Source: Pseudomonas sp. GM80
GTDB taxonomy: Bacteria; Pseudomonadota; Gammaproteobacteria; Pseudomonadales; Pseudomonadaceae
Assembly (NCBI RefSeq): GCF_000282515.1
Contig: NZ_AKJD01000066.1
Coordinates: forward strand, 1-64,000
Reading direction: 5' to 3'
DNA length: 64,000 nucleotides
The notes under the pieces are model-generated. The model made no database searches and had not been told where the DNA came from. It saw only the letters and a list, made by a program, of their open reading frames with translations. Below, piece after piece: positions 44,361 to 53,442 of this stretch. The stretch's first letter is position 1, and the number at the start of each line of letters is the position of its first letter. The position numbers and the translations under genes are program-made.

Positions 44361-45566
44361 ATGACCCAAGCTTTGATTTTCGATGCGTTACGCACGCCCC
44401 GTGGCAAAGGCAAGGCAGACGGCGCCCTGCACAGCGTCAAACCGGTGAATCTGCTGGCCGGTTTGCTGACCGCGCTGCACGAACGCACTTCGCTGGACAC
44501 CAGCCAGGTCGATGATGTGGTGCTCGGTTGCGTCACGCCGATTGGTGATCAGGGTTCGGACATCGCCAAGACCGCCGTGCAAGTGGCTGATTGGGACGTC
44601 AGCGTCGCGGGCGTGCAGATCAACCGCTTCTGCGCTTCGGGGCTGGAGGCGGTGAACCTCGGCGCGATGAAAGTGCGCTCCGGTTTCGAAGACTTGGTGG
44701 TGGTTGGCGGCGTCGAGTCGATGTCACGGGTGCCGATGGGCAGCGATGGCGGCGCCTGGGCGCTGGACCCGCAGACCAACCTGCACAGTCATTTCACCCC
44801 GCAAGGCGTTGGTGCGGACTTGATTGCCACCCTCGAAGGCTTCAGCCGTCAGGACGTCGATGCCTACGCGCTGCACTCGCAGCAGAAAGCCGCACGGGCG
44901 CGGGCGGACGGCTCGTTCAACAAATCGCTGGTGCCGGTGCAGGATCAGAACGGCATCATCCTGCTCGATCATGATGAATTCATTCGCGCCGAATCGACCC
45001 TTGAGGGCTTGGGCAAGCTCAAGCCGAGTTTCGAAATGATCGGGCAGATGGGCTTCGACGCGACCGCGCTGCGGGTCTATAGCCATGTCGAACGGATCAA
45101 TCATGTGCACACACCGGGCAACAGTTCCGGGATCGTCGACGGTGCCGCGTTGATGCTGATCGGCTCTGAGGCCAAGGGCCGCGCGCTGGGCTTGCAACCT
45201 CGGGCGCGAATCGTCGCCACGGCGGTCACCAGTACCGACCCGACCATCATGCTCACCGGCCCGGCGCCGGCCACCCGCAAGGCATTGGCCAAGGCCGGGC
45301 TGCGCGTCGAAGACATCGACCTGTTCGAGGTCAACGAGGCGTTTGCCTCGGTGGTGTTGAAGTTCATCAAGGACATGGCCGTCGACCCGGCCAAGGTCAA
45401 TGTCAACGGCGGCTCTATCGCCATGGGCCACCCGTTGGGCGCCACCGGTTGCGCGATCCTCGGCACCCTGCTCGATGAACTGGAAGCGCGGCGCCTGCGC
45501 TATGGCCTGGCGACGCTGTGCGTCGGCGGCGGCATGGGCATTGCCACCATCATCGAACGCCTCTGA
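44361..45566 (+). CDS. Acetyl-CoA C-acyltransferase (thiolase)
   Basis: A 401-residue thiolase that cleaves 3-ketoacyl-CoA in the last step of beta-oxidation. The nucleophile Cys is in [13 protein letters not shown] (about residue 93), [11 protein letters not shown] holds the active-site Asn-Glu, [11 protein letters not shown] the His, and [14 protein letters not shown] the second Cys. The frame is open 29 codons upstream; the ATG at 44361 follows GAGG. It is 25 bases before the multifunctional protein and surely cotranscribed. Confidence 0.92.
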   Translation: MTQALIFDALRTPRGKGKADGALHSVKPVNLLAGLLTALHERTSLDTSQVDDVVLGCVTPIGDQGSDIAKTAVQVADWDVSVAGVQINRFCASGLEAVNLGAMKVRSGFEDLVVVGGVESMSRVPMGSDGGAWALDPQTNLHSHFTPQGVGADLIATLEGFSRQDVDAYALHSQQKAARARADGSFNKSLVPVQDQNGIILLDHDEFIRAESTLEGLGKLKPSFEMIGQMGFDATALRVYSHVERINHVHTPGNSSGIVDGAALMLIGSEAKGRALGLQPRARIVATAVTSTDPTIMLTGPAPATRKALAKAGLRVEDIDLFEVNEAFASVVLKFIKDMAVDPAKVNVNGGSIAMGHPLGATGCAILGTLLDELEARRLRYGLATLCVGGGMGIATIIERL

Positions 45567-45591
45567 GCCCCGAAATTCAAGGAACCTTGTT

Positions 45592-47736
45592 ATGAGCGAA
45601 GCCATTCGTTACGAAAAAGCTCAGGACGGCATTGTCGTGCTGACCATCGACATGCCGGGCCAGAGCGCCAACACCATGAACGCCGTGTACCGCGAGGCCA
45701 TGGCCGCGTGCGTCGCCCGACTGCTGGCGGAAAAAGACAACCTTGCCGGCGTGATCATTACCTCGGCGAAGAAGACCTTCTTTGCCGGCGGCGATCTCAA
45801 TGAGCTGATCAAAGTCGGCAAGCCCGAAGCCAAAGCTTTCTACGACATGGTGCTGACCCTCAAAGGGCAACTGCGCACCCTGGAAACCCTCGGCAAACCA
45901 GTGGTCGCGGCGATTAACGGCGCGGCGTTGGGTGGAGGTTGGGAAATCTGTCTCGCCTGCCATCACCGCGTGGCGCTGGATGAACCGTCGGTGCAGCTCG
46001 GTCTGCCGGAAGTGACACTCGGCCTGCTGCCGGGCGGCGGCGGGGTGGTGCGCATGGTGCGCATGCTCGGAATCGAGAAAGCGCTGCCGTATCTGATCGA
46101 AGGCAAGAAAGTGCGGCCGCAACAAGCCTTGCAGGCCGGTTTGATTGATGAGCTGGCGGCGGATCGCGAAGAGTTGCTGGCCAAGTCGCGCGCGTGGATC
46201 GTCGCCAATCCGACGGCGGTGCAGCGTTGGGATGTGAAGGGTTATCAGATTCCTGGCGGTACGCCGTCGAACCCGAAAGTTGCGCAAATGCTGGCGATTG
46301 CACCGTCGATTCTGCGCAGTAAAACCCAAGGGACAATGCCGGCACCGGAGAAAATCCTCTGCGCAGCGGTGGAAGGCGCTCAAGTGGATTTCGACACTGC
46401 GCACCTGATTGAAACCCGTTATTTCACCGAGTTGACCACTGGGCAGATTTCAAAAAACCTGATCGGTACGTTCTGGTTTCAGCTCAACGAAATCAATGCC
46501 GGTGGTTCGCGGCCTCAGGGTTTTGCGCCTTATAAAACACAGAAGGTTGGCGTACTCGGTGCCGGGATGATGGGCGCCGGGATTGCGTTTGTCAGTGCTT
46601 CGGCGGGGATCGAGGTGGTGCTCAAGGACATCAACCTCGCGGCTGCCGAGAAAGGCAAAGCGCACTCGGCGGCGTTGCTGGACAAAAAGGTCACCCGTGG
46701 CCAGATGAATGCTGCGCAGCGTGATCAAGTGCTGGCGAGGATCACACCGTCCGAAAGCGATGCCGATCTGGCCGGGTGCGATCTGATCATCGAAGCGGTG
46801 TTCGAGGACCGTGAGCTCAAGGCCAAGGTGTCTCTGGCCGCGCAGCAGGTGGTCGGCGCAGATGCGGTTATTGCTTCCAATACATCGACCTTGCCGATCA
46901 CTGGACTGGCGAGCGCCGTGCCGGATCAAAGCAAATTCATCGGCCTGCATTTCTTCAGTCCGGTAGAAAAAATGCCGCTGGTGGAAATCATCAAAGGCGC
47001 GCAAACCAGCGACGAAACCCTCGCGCGCGGTTTTGATTTCGTCCTGCAAATCAAGAAAACCCCGATCGTGGTCAACGACAGTCGCGGTTTCTTCACCTCG
47101 CGGGTTTTCGGCACCTTCACCAACGAAGGCATCGCCATGCTCGGCGAAGGCGTCAGCGCGCCGATGATCGAGACCGAAGCGCGCAAGGCCGGGATGCCGG
47201 TCGGGCCTCTGGCGATCTCCGACGAAGTTTCCCTCAGCCTGATGAGTCATATCCGCAAGCAAACGGCCAAAGACCTACAGGCAGAAGGGAAACCGCTGAT
47301 TGAGCATCCGGCCTTCGCCGTGATTGACTTGCTGCTCAACGAATACAAACGTCCGGGCAAGGCTGCTGGCGGTGGTTTCTATGAATACCCGGCCGGTGGC
47401 CAGAAGCATTTGTGGCCGGAACTGAAAACGCGTTTCGAGAAGGCCGACGGGCAGATCTCGCCGAAGGACGTACGTGATCGGCTGTTGTTCGTGCAAGCCA
47501 TCGAAACCGTGCGTTGCGTGGAGGAGGGCGTGCTGACCTCGACGGCGGACGCCAATATTGGCTCGATCTTCGGCATCGGCTTCGCAGCATGGACCGGCGG
47601 TGCGTTGCAGTTCATCAATCAATACGGCGTGAAGGACTTCGTCGCCCGCGCGCAGTACCTGGCCGAGCAATATGGCGAGCGTTTCGCCCCGCCAGCGCTG
47701 CTGCTGGACAAAGCGGCAAAGGGTGAAATGTTCTAA
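45592..47736 (+). CDS. Multifunctional enoyl-CoA hydratase / 3-hydroxyacyl-CoA dehydrogenase
   Basis: A 714-residue FadJ/FadB-like beta-oxidation enzyme. The N-terminal crotonase domain (1-190) has the oxyanion text KTFFAGGDLNEL and GAALGGGWEICLACH. An NAD domain starts near 320 with VGVLGAGMMGAGIAF, then FIGLHFFSPVEKMPLVEI, and the C-terminal helical 3HCDH domains follow. The frame is open 64 codons into the thiolase gene, but GGAACC before the ATG at 45592 sets the start. It acts with the thiolase. Confidence 0.92.
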   Translation: MSEAIRYEKAQDGIVVLTIDMPGQSANTMNAVYREAMAACVARLLAEKDNLAGVIITSAKKTFFAGGDLNELIKVGKPEAKAFYDMVLTLKGQLRTLETLGKPVVAAINGAALGGGWEICLACHHRVALDEPSVQLGLPEVTLGLLPGGGGVVRMVRMLGIEKALPYLIEGKKVRPQQALQAGLIDELAADREELLAKSRAWIVANPTAVQRWDVKGYQIPGGTPSNPKVAQMLAIAPSILRSKTQGTMPAPEKILCAAVEGAQVDFDTAHLIETRYFTELTTGQISKNLIGTFWFQLNEINAGGSRPQGFAPYKTQKVGVLGAGMMGAGIAFVSASAGIEVVLKDINLAAAEKGKAHSAALLDKKVTRGQMNAAQRDQVLARITPSESDADLAGCDLIIEAVFEDRELKAKVSLAAQQVVGADAVIASNTSTLPITGLASAVPDQSKFIGLHFFSPVEKMPLVEIIKGAQTSDETLARGFDFVLQIKKTPIVVNDSRGFFTSRVFGTFTNEGIAMLGEGVSAPMIETEARKAGMPVGPLAISDEVSLSLMSHIRKQTAKDLQAEGKPLIEHPAFAVIDLLLNEYKRPGKAAGGGFYEYPAGGQKHLWPELKTRFEKADGQISPKDVRDRLLFVQAIETVRCVEEGVLTSTADANIGSIFGIGFAAWTGGALQFINQYGVKDFVARAQYLAEQYGERFAPPALLLDKAAKGEMF

Positions 47737-47827
47737 CGGGAGGCGCACTCCGGGGCTTGCCTTGTCAGGGTGTTTCAAGGCAGGCTCTGGGGTGTTCATT
47801 ATTCCCATCATGTGTCAGGTATTTTTT

Positions 47828-48550
47828 ATGTCGCTACGCATCTGCATTCTGGAAACCGACATCCTGCGTCCGGAACTGGTCGATCAATATCAGGGTTATG
47901 GGCAGATGTTCCAGCGCCTGTTCTCGCAGCAACCGATTGCCGCCGAGTTCACCGTCTACAACGTGATGCAGGGCGAATACCCGAGCGACGACCTGACCTT
48001 TGACGCGTACCTGGTCACCGGCAGCAAGGCCGACTCGTTCGGTACCGACCCGTGGATTCAAACGCTGAGGGAATACCTGCTGAACCGTTACGAGCGTGGC
48101 GACAAACTGCTTGGCGTGTGTTTCGGCCATCAACTGTTGGCGCTGCTGCTGGGCGGCAAGAGCGAGCGCGCGACGCAGGGCTGGGGCGTTGGCACCCACA
48201 ACTACAAACTCGCGGCCAAGGCGCCGTGGATGAGCCCGGTGCGTGAAGAACTGACGTTGCTGATCAGCCACCAGGATCAGGTTACTGCACTGCCGGAAAA
48301 CGCCACGGTGATTGCTTCCAGCGATTTCTGCCCGTTTGCCGCGTACCACATCAATGATCAGGTGCTGTGCTTCCAGGGCCATCCGGAGTTCATTCACGAT
48401 TACTCGCGGGCGCTGCTCGATTTGCGTCAGGAAGCACTGGGTTCGCAGATCTACAGCAAGGGTGTGGCCAGTCTTGAACAGGAACACCATGGCGCGACGG
48501 TTGCGGAATGGATGATGCGGTTTGTGGCGCACAAGCCTGAGGTCGCTTAA
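47828..48550 (+). CDS. Class I glutamine amidotransferase-like protein
   Basis: A 240-residue GATase. The nucleophile is in LLGVCFGHQLLALLLGG (about residue 97), and the His of the triad is in VLCFQGHPEF (about 184). It begins RICILETDILRPEL, as stand-alone GMP-synthase-like GATases do. No synthetase partner is adjacent. The start at 47828 was chosen as the first ATG giving this N-terminus. The nitrogen acceptor is unknown. Confidence 0.85.
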   Translation: MSLRICILETDILRPELVDQYQGYGQMFQRLFSQQPIAAEFTVYNVMQGEYPSDDLTFDAYLVTGSKADSFGTDPWIQTLREYLLNRYERGDKLLGVCFGHQLLALLLGGKSERATQGWGVGTHNYKLAAKAPWMSPVREELTLLISHQDQVTALPENATVIASSDFCPFAAYHINDQVLCFQGHPEFIHDYSRALLDLRQEALGSQIYSKGVASLEQEHHGATVAEWMMRFVAHKPEVA

Positions 48551-48555
48551 TAGCA

Positions 48556-48630
48556 GATCAAAAGATCGCAGCCTTCGGCAGCTCCTACACTGAAATCCCG
48601 TAGGGGCTGCCGAAGGCTGCGATCTTTTGA
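48556..48630. repeat. REP doublet, GTAGGAGCTGCCG family, arms-out order
   Basis: AGATCAAAAGATCGCAGCCT...CTCCTACA, a 10-base spacer, then GTAGGGGCTGCCGAAGGCTG...CTTTTGAT between the convergent GATase and CorA genes. Confidence 0.87.
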
Positions 48631-48631
48631 T

Positions 48632-49603
48632 TTACAACCACCCAGACTTCTTGAAACTCGCCCACAAACTCACACATCCCACCGTAATAAACCCCAGCAC
48701 ACCGAAATAGCCGTAATGCCAGCTCAGCTCCGGCATGTTCTGGAAGTTCATCCCGTAAATCCCCGCCACCGCCGTGGGAAACGCCAGAATCGCCGCCCAG
48801 GCAGCAAACTTGCGCTGCACCACGCTCTGCCGAGACGCTTCCAGTAACACACCGATCTCGATGGTCTGGCTGGCAATGTCGGCCAGAGTGCTCAGGTCTT
48901 CCATTTGCCGCGTCACGTGAATCTGCACGTCGCGGAAGTACGGGCGCATGTTCTTGTCGATAAACGGAAAGCTGAGCTTCTGCAATTCCTCGCCAATCTC
49001 GACCATCGGTGCTGCGTAACGACGCAAGCGCACGACATCGCGGCGCAAGCCATGCAGCTTCTGAATATCGCGCTCGTTCAAAGCGCTGCACAGCACGTTG
49101 CGCTCCAGCTCATCAATCTCGGCATGAATCGCTTCGCCCACCGGCTGATAGTTCTCGATGACGAAATCGAGCAACGCGTAGAGGACGAAGTCTTCTCCGT
49201 GCTCCAGCAACAGCGGCCGCGCCTCACAGCGTTGACGGACATGGGCGTAGGACGCCGAGTGGCCGTTGCGCGCGGTGATGATGTAGCCCTTGCCCGCGAA
49301 GATGTGCGTCTCGATGAACTGCAGAACGCCGTTCTCACGGATGGGCGAGTAGGTGACGATAAACAAAGCGTCGCCAAAGGTTTCCAGCTTTGGTCGGCTG
49401 TGTTTTTCCAGGGCGTCTTCGATGGCCAATTCGTGCAGGTTGAACTGACGTTGCAGATTGAACAGCTCCTGAGCGTCCGGCTCTTCCAGACCGATCCAGA
49501 CAAAGTGACCGGTTTTCGCGGCCCAGGCAGCACCTTCATCGAGGGTAATATTGGTGACTTTCTTACCCGCGCTGTACACCGCAGCAGCAACAACTCGACC
49601 CAT
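48632..49603 (-). CDS. CorA-family Mg2+/Co2+ transporter
   Basis: A 323-residue pore-forming channel subunit. The long N-terminal cytoplasmic domain is followed by two C-terminal helices. The first (WAAILAFPTAVAGIYGMNF) ends in the diagnostic GMN motif, followed by MPELSWHYGYFGVLGFITVGCVSLWASF and a short basic tail. Whether it carries Mg2+, Co2+ or Zn2+ is not settled by sequence. No riboswitch-like leader was seen. Confidence 0.92.
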   Translation of the reverse strand: MGRVVAAAVYSAGKKVTNITLDEGAAWAAKTGHFVWIGLEEPDAQELFNLQRQFNLHELAIEDALEKHSRPKLETFGDALFIVTYSPIRENGVLQFIETHIFAGKGYIITARNGHSASYAHVRQRCEARPLLLEHGEDFVLYALLDFVIENYQPVGEAIHAEIDELERNVLCSALNERDIQKLHGLRRDVVRLRRYAAPMVEIGEELQKLSFPFIDKNMRPYFRDVQIHVTRQMEDLSTLADIASQTIEIGVLLEASRQSVVQRKFAAWAAILAFPTAVAGIYGMNFQNMPELSWHYGYFGVLGFITVGCVSLWASFKKSGWL

Positions 49604-49705
49604 GGTGGTGATTCACTTCTTTTTGGCAAATGGCAGGGAATGAAAGGCTTCAGCTTAGCCGTGTCGCTGCTTCAGAGTCAGTGAAATCTGCACAGTTCAC
49701 CGGGC

Positions 49706-49733
49706 AAAAGAAAACCCGCACAGGGCGGGTTTC
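49706..49733 (-). terminator. Terminator after plsC-like gene
   Basis: On the minus strand AAACCCGCC-CTGT-GCGGGTTTTCTTTT, within 5 bases of the stop. Confidence 0.82.
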
Positions 49734-49737
49734 GTTT

Positions 49738-50460
49738 TCAGGCGGCTTGTAGCTGCCGATCCATCGATTCGATGCACTCGCGCATCTGCTCACGGCACTG
49801 ATCGATCAGCATGGGCATGTCATCCATGGTCAATCCGGCTGTAGGAATCGCCGGCAGCGAGCGTATGAGAATTTTCCCGCTGCGCCAGCGATTCAGGCGC
49901 ATGTGTTTGATGTAACTGCTGACGCACACCGGCACGATCGGCACACCCGCGGCAATCGCCATCTGGAACGCGCCTTTCTTGAATGGCAGCAAGTCTTCGC
50001 CAAGGTTACGCGTACCTTCCGGGAACACCCAAATCGAGGTGTCTTCATTCTGCAGGGTATTGGTAGTGGTCAGCATCGACTGTCGCGCCTTGTGCGCATT
50101 GCCACGGTCGATCAACACATTGCCGGCCAGCCAGAACAACTGCCCGAACAGCGGTACCCACTTCAGGCTCTTCTTACCGATGCACACGGTGCGACGAGGT
50201 ACGACGTTGCCGAACACGAACAGATCGTAGTTGGATTGGTGGTTGGCGATGATCACGCAACTGTCGGGCTTGTTCATCAAGCCGCTGACATCGGACTTGA
50301 CCCGCAGGCGCAAAATGCACATCGCCGGGAGTGCGTAGAGGCGGGCGCACAGTCGGCTGTTGTCCGGATTGAAAGGGCGGCATATACCGAGGATCACCCC
50401 AAGGATGCCCGCCAGAATAAAGTGCAGGCCCATCAATAACATACGAAACACGAACAGCAT
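49738..50460 (-). CDS. plsC: 1-acyl-sn-glycerol-3-phosphate acyltransferase
   Basis: A 240-residue membrane enzyme that acylates lysophosphatidate to phosphatidate in phospholipid synthesis. The N-terminal helix MLLMGLHFILAGILGVILGI anchors it. The catalytic H-x4-D is NHQSNYD (about 73-79), and FPEGTRNLGEDLLPFKKG is the phosphate-binding motif. ATG at 50460 was chosen over the longer frame. Pseudomonads carry several such paralogues, so the symbol is by family. Confidence 0.9.
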   Translation of the reverse strand: MLFVFRMLLMGLHFILAGILGVILGICRPFNPDNSRLCARLYALPAMCILRLRVKSDVSGLMNKPDSCVIIANHQSNYDLFVFGNVVPRRTVCIGKKSLKWVPLFGQLFWLAGNVLIDRGNAHKARQSMLTTTNTLQNEDTSIWVFPEGTRNLGEDLLPFKKGAFQMAIAAGVPIVPVCVSSYIKHMRLNRWRSGKILIRSLPAIPTAGLTMDDMPMLIDQCREQMRECIESMDRQLQAA

Positions 50461-50625
50461 TTTCAGGCCCCACCGGGACAAAAGGTGGCGCAGTGTACGG
50501 ATGTGCACTGTTTTCGGCAATTGCCGCTATAGAGTCCGGAGATAGGCGATGTTTAAGCGCATGTTTCAGAGTTGCTTGTCAGACCCGTCCTAGAGCCGCT
50601 ACAGCGTTTTCAACCGAGCGTGTAA

Positions 50626-50655
50626 GAAAAAGCCCGACACGAGGGTCGGGCTTTT
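50626..50655 (-). terminator. Terminator after the crotonase gene
   Basis: Stem AAGCCCGACC-CTCGT-GTCGGGCTTTTTCTT on the minus strand, about 20 bases after the stop. Confidence 0.85.
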
Positions 50656-50676
50656 CTTCAATGCTTGAGCCTGGGC

Positions 50677-51366
50677 TTAACCCAGATGCTCCTGATCCTG
50701 GACGATGGCGTTATCGAGGGTTTCCAGCAGCGCCTTGCGCACCTTCAGCTTGGTATTTTTGTGCGCGAGCATGTTGATCTTCTTCAGTTGGCGCGCGGCA
50801 GCAAGGGCGGCACCTTGCAGTTCCTCGGCGGACACCACCTTGTCGAGGAACCCGGCATCCACAGCACTTTTCGGATCAAACATCTCGCCATTGATCACTG
50901 AGCGGTGGAACGCCGAACGACGTAGGCGATCACGCGCCAGCTCGATCCCGGCGTGGTGCATGGTCATGCCGATCTGCACTTCATTCAGGCCGATGCTGAA
51001 CGGGCCATCGACGCCGATGCGGTAATCCGCCGACAACAGAATGAAAGCACCTTTGGCCACGGCGTGACCCGGGCAAGCAACAATCACCGGGAACGGGTGA
51101 GAGAGCAGGCGACGTGCCAGCGTCGACCCCGCAGTCACCAGCGCCACCGCTTCTTTAGGCCCGGCTGTCATCACCTTCAGATCATAGCCGCCGGACAGAA
51201 TGCCTGGCTGACCGGTAATGATCACGATGGCACGATCAGTCACCGCTTGGTCCAGCGCCGCATTAAAGGCCGCAATCACGTCCGGGGAAATGGCATTGAC
51301 CTTGCCGTTGCTCAAGGTCAGGGTCGCGATACCGTCTTCGAGGTGGTAGGAAATCAACTCACTCAT
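50677..51366 (-). CDS. Crotonase / enoyl-CoA hydratase family protein
   Basis: A 229-residue member of the crotonase superfamily, shorter than typical 255-residue hydratases. The CoA-binding and oxyanion loops are GQPGILSGGYDLKVM and ACPGHAVAKGAFILLSADYRIG. The two catalytic glutamates of true hydratases are not obvious (DGPFSIGLNEVQIGMTMHH has one). Substrate and reaction are uncertain. It is followed by a terminator and preceded by the tRNA-Ser region. Confidence 0.85.
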   Translation of the reverse strand: MSELISYHLEDGIATLTLSNGKVNAISPDVIAAFNAALDQAVTDRAIVIITGQPGILSGGYDLKVMTAGPKEAVALVTAGSTLARRLLSHPFPVIVACPGHAVAKGAFILLSADYRIGVDGPFSIGLNEVQIGMTMHHAGIELARDRLRRSAFHRSVINGEMFDPKSAVDAGFLDKVVSAEELQGAALAAARQLKKINMLAHKNTKLKVRKALLETLDNAIVQDQEHLG

Positions 51367-51595
51367 GACGCTATTCCTTGTAAGAAAGATGGGCAGACGT
51401 TACCCACCGCCGCAGGTCAGGTAAAGCGCCGTGACTGACCCGCCAGTCACCGATTCGCGGCTGATCCAGCGTAGCTCGCCATTTTGCTTCTATATAGAAG
51501 GGGCACAGTCACCGGAGATTGGCCGGTTTGCCATGGGCCGTCAGCAGCGCAAACGGCTTTTTCTCTTAAGCGCATGAAAATTCTGCAAAAAAAGT

Positions 51596-51624
51596 TTGCC
51601 ATCGGAAAAGCTTTCGACTACATT
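51596..51624 (+). promoter_or_regulatory. Sigma-70 promoter of tRNA-Ser
   Basis: -35 TTGCCA (51596-51601), 17-base spacer, -10 TACATT (51619-51624), then a GC-rich discriminator (AGCGCGCC) as in stringently controlled stable-RNA promoters. The 296 bases before the tRNA hold no gene. Confidence 0.7.
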
Positions 51625-51662
51625 AGCGCGCCTCGACAGACAGAACATGTTTGAAGAGATAC

Positions 51663-51752
51663 GGTGAAGTGTCCGAGTGGCTTAAGGAGCACGCCTGGAA
51701 AGTGTGTATACAGGAAACTGTATCGAGAGTTCGAATCTCTCCTTCACCGCCA
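51663..51752 (+). tRNA. tRNA-Ser(GGA)
   Basis: A 90-base tRNA. Acceptor arms GGTGAAG and CTTCACC close the molecule, with discriminator G and encoded CCA (51750-51752). The anticodon loop CTGGAAA sits on stem CACGC/GTGTG, giving anticodon GGA. A long variable arm (TATACAGGAAACTGTAT) is typical of serine tRNAs. Its 3' end is repeated at 55182, marking it as the insertion site of the element that follows. Confidence 0.95.
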
Positions 51753-51756
51753 CATT
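51730..51756 (+). repeat. attL: 3' end of tRNA-Ser
   Basis: 27 bases beginning TTCGAATCTCTCCTTCACCG are identical to 55182-55208. Lower homology runs on through the adjoining terminator. Confidence 0.88.
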
Positions 51757-51764
51757 TAGTAAAC

Positions 51765-51810
51765 ACAAACCCCTGATTTTCCTAGAGAAAGTCGGGGGTT
51801 TGTGGTTTTT
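51765..51810 (+). terminator. tRNA-Ser terminator, element copy
   Basis: ACAAACCCC...GGGGTTTGT stem then TGGTTTTT, 13 bases after the tRNA. A related but not identical hairpin follows the right repeat at 55214, as expected if the element supplies its own copy. Confidence 0.8.
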
Positions 51811-51955
51811 GGTGTCCCAAGAATGACCATATGGGACTGGCATGGGACTAGCGCATTGTTCTGGTGCGAAAAATGAGGCGCAGCGAGCGCGCCGTTGGTG
51901 ATGATTCGACTCCCCTGGACTAAGCTCTCCAGAACCCTCGCTCAAGGACGAACGC

Positions 51956-52147
51956 ATGCCAAATAATTCCGACTCCAACGTCGCCACAGCAGATGCTCTG
52001 ACATTGCTCCAGCACAACCAGCATGCATTGGCTGCCGCAATCGAAGAGGTCACGAAATGGCTTTCAGAGAATGGAGTAGAAGATGTTGCCCTTAATGCTG
52101 TAGGGGCTATGGAAACCTTGGATACGAATGCACAGGCATTATCATAA
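51956..52147 (+). CDS. Small hypothetical protein, 63 residues
   Basis: MPNNSDSNVATADALTLLQHN..., a soluble helical protein (HALAAAIEEVTKWLSENGVEDVALNAVGAMETLD) with no known motif. CAAGGACG precedes the ATG. Its base composition is closer to the host than that of the operon downstream. It is the first gene inside the element and may be a conserved resident or cargo. Confidence 0.6.
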   Translation: MPNNSDSNVATADALTLLQHNQHALAAAIEEVTKWLSENGVEDVALNAVGAMETLDTNAQALS

Positions 52148-52538
52148 GCGATCCTGCGATTACGACAGTCCTAGGAATTCGCGCCTGATTCCGCATACGC
52201 AAAACGACTGGCCATCAGAAATTTTTTCAGACGTTCTCATTTGAAGGCGGACGGCCGGATGTAGCATTTCTCAGGGCTCCACTGTGGACACAACGGCAGC
52301 GCTTTCGATCTGAGACTGTAGCCAGCGGTACGAGCCAACTCCACTATGCGGTAGGGATTAGCAATTATGGAGCTGTGCGTATTCTGGCTCTGTTGTCCCC
52401 GTTCACTACCAATCCCACTAGATTCTGTTGACTCCTAGGGAGACTCACGCTTTAAACCCAACGTGCTATGCTCGGCTTGCTGCGGCGTAGTCTTACCTAA
52501 TCGTCACGACCGCCGTTTTTATATCAATTGGAATAGAC
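52148..52538. other. Gap upstream of the three-gene operon
   Basis: No gene seen. The last 110 bases hold the predicted promoter at 52428-52456. The rest shows no repeat or RNA structure that I can support. Confidence 0.45.
52428..52456 (+). promoter_or_regulatory. Promoter of the three-gene cargo operon
   Basis: -35 TTGACT (52428-52433), 17-base spacer, -10 TTTAAA (52451-52456). This leaves an untranslated leader of about 75 bases before the first gene. A second -10-like TATGCT lies at 52467. Confidence 0.6.
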
Positions 52539-52766
52539 ATGTCGAAAGTTAAAAAGGAAAATTTGCAACGTCACACTCCTCCATCCTTGGTTTCAGGCTT
52601 CAAAGCGGCCCAGACCAAGAGCGTAATAGTAATTGATTTTATTACGGCGCTTCCCGATGAACCTGAACAAATTTTCGATTCAGTAGCTATGACTAAGGAT
52701 GTCGCTCAGAACTTGTTGAAAGCTCTAAGTCAATTTTTGGAAGGCGATGATGGCGAAGAAAATTGA
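52539..52766 (+). CDS. Cargo operon gene 1: 75-residue DUF3467-like protein
   Basis: A small protein with a basic start (MSKVKKENLQRH), a strand region (KSVIVIDFITALPDE) and a C-terminal helix (TKDVAQNLLKALSQFLEGDD). The strand-turn-helix order and the phrase resembling 'm-x-x-x-Ak-LL-aL' recall DUF3467, a family of unknown function; this is a pattern judgement, not a search result. A weak ribosome site precedes the ATG. It overlaps gene 2 by 20 bases, so the two are translated together. Confidence 0.7.
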   Translation: MSKVKKENLQRHTPPSLVSGFKAAQTKSVIVIDFITALPDEPEQIFDSVAMTKDVAQNLLKALSQFLEGDDGEEN

Positions 52767-53442
52767 GGAAAAGGTACTAGCCCCAAAGACTGGTCATTAC
52801 TATATAAAAGATCATTTTGTAACGCATGTCCAGTCTGCGTATTTGCAAAAAAAACAAACTCAAGAAGACGTTAGGCCAAAGTTTGTAGGTCAAGTTTTTT
52901 ACACTAAGAGCTTTGCTACAGTATACGAACAAGAAGATCATCCTTTTGTTGATGAAAGGATGTCTTGGTATGACGCTATTGAGAATGGTGAATTAAAGCC
53001 CAGCATAGATCAGCATGGTAATGTTAAGATTCTGGGAGATGGGCTCATTAACTCCCAGCATGCGGAGTGGTGCGAACAAATTGAAACGGTCGCTAGTCAA
53101 TGGATAGAGAGAGAGTACTGCAGGAATTCTCAAGTTTCTGAGAGGAATAATATTGACTCTATACTCCAAGCACTTTCGCAGTTGACTCGTTACCTTCCAG
53201 AGCTTAAAGAGAAGCAGCCGAATTATTTTTTAGATTTCGAGACTTATAAGATTGGCGTTACTCTACAAGGCGAGGGTACGCTCACTCTGTTGATTGGTGG
53301 AAATTCTGAAGTTGAGTACTCTTATGCTCAGCGTCAAACAAAAGGCTCGATAAGGGTTTCTGGGATTGCAAAACTTTCAACTAATATTAGAAACTCAAAA
53401 AACATATGGAAGCTACTGAATCTCCAAGGGATTATCAAATGA
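52747..53442 (+). CDS. Cargo operon gene 2: 231-residue protein of unknown function
   Basis: A soluble protein with no signal peptide or membrane segment. The N-terminal 70 residues are rich in aromatics (GHYYIKDHFVTHVQSAYLQ). The middle (about 110-155) is helical, and the C-terminal 70 form beta-rich text (YKIGVTLQGEGTLTLLIGGNSEVEYSYAQ). No enzymatic motif recognised. It starts inside gene 1 behind GGAAGG (ATGATG; either ATG possible) and ends in an ATGA overlap with gene 3. Its codon use is AT-rich, unlike the host. Confidence 0.75.
   Translation: MMAKKIEEKVLAPKTGHYYIKDHFVTHVQSAYLQKKQTQEDVRPKFVGQVFYTKSFATVYEQEDHPFVDERMSWYDAIENGELKPSIDQHGNVKILGDGLINSQHAEWCEQIETVASQWIEREYCRNSQVSERNNIDSILQALSQLTRYLPELKEKQPNYFLDFETYKIGVTLQGEGTLTLLIGGNSEVEYSYAQRQTKGSIRVSGIAKLSTNIRNSKNIWKLLNLQGIIK

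Noticed and set aside
45400..45591. Fusion of thiolase and multifunctional beta-oxidation protein
   Set aside because: The long frame only reads through the thiolase end out of frame. Separate stop and start codons with a ribosome site show two genes.
33..48630. Regular inverted repeats as a possible CRISPR array
   Set aside because: The units are scattered singly between genes as palindromic doublets, with no spacer series and no cas genes.
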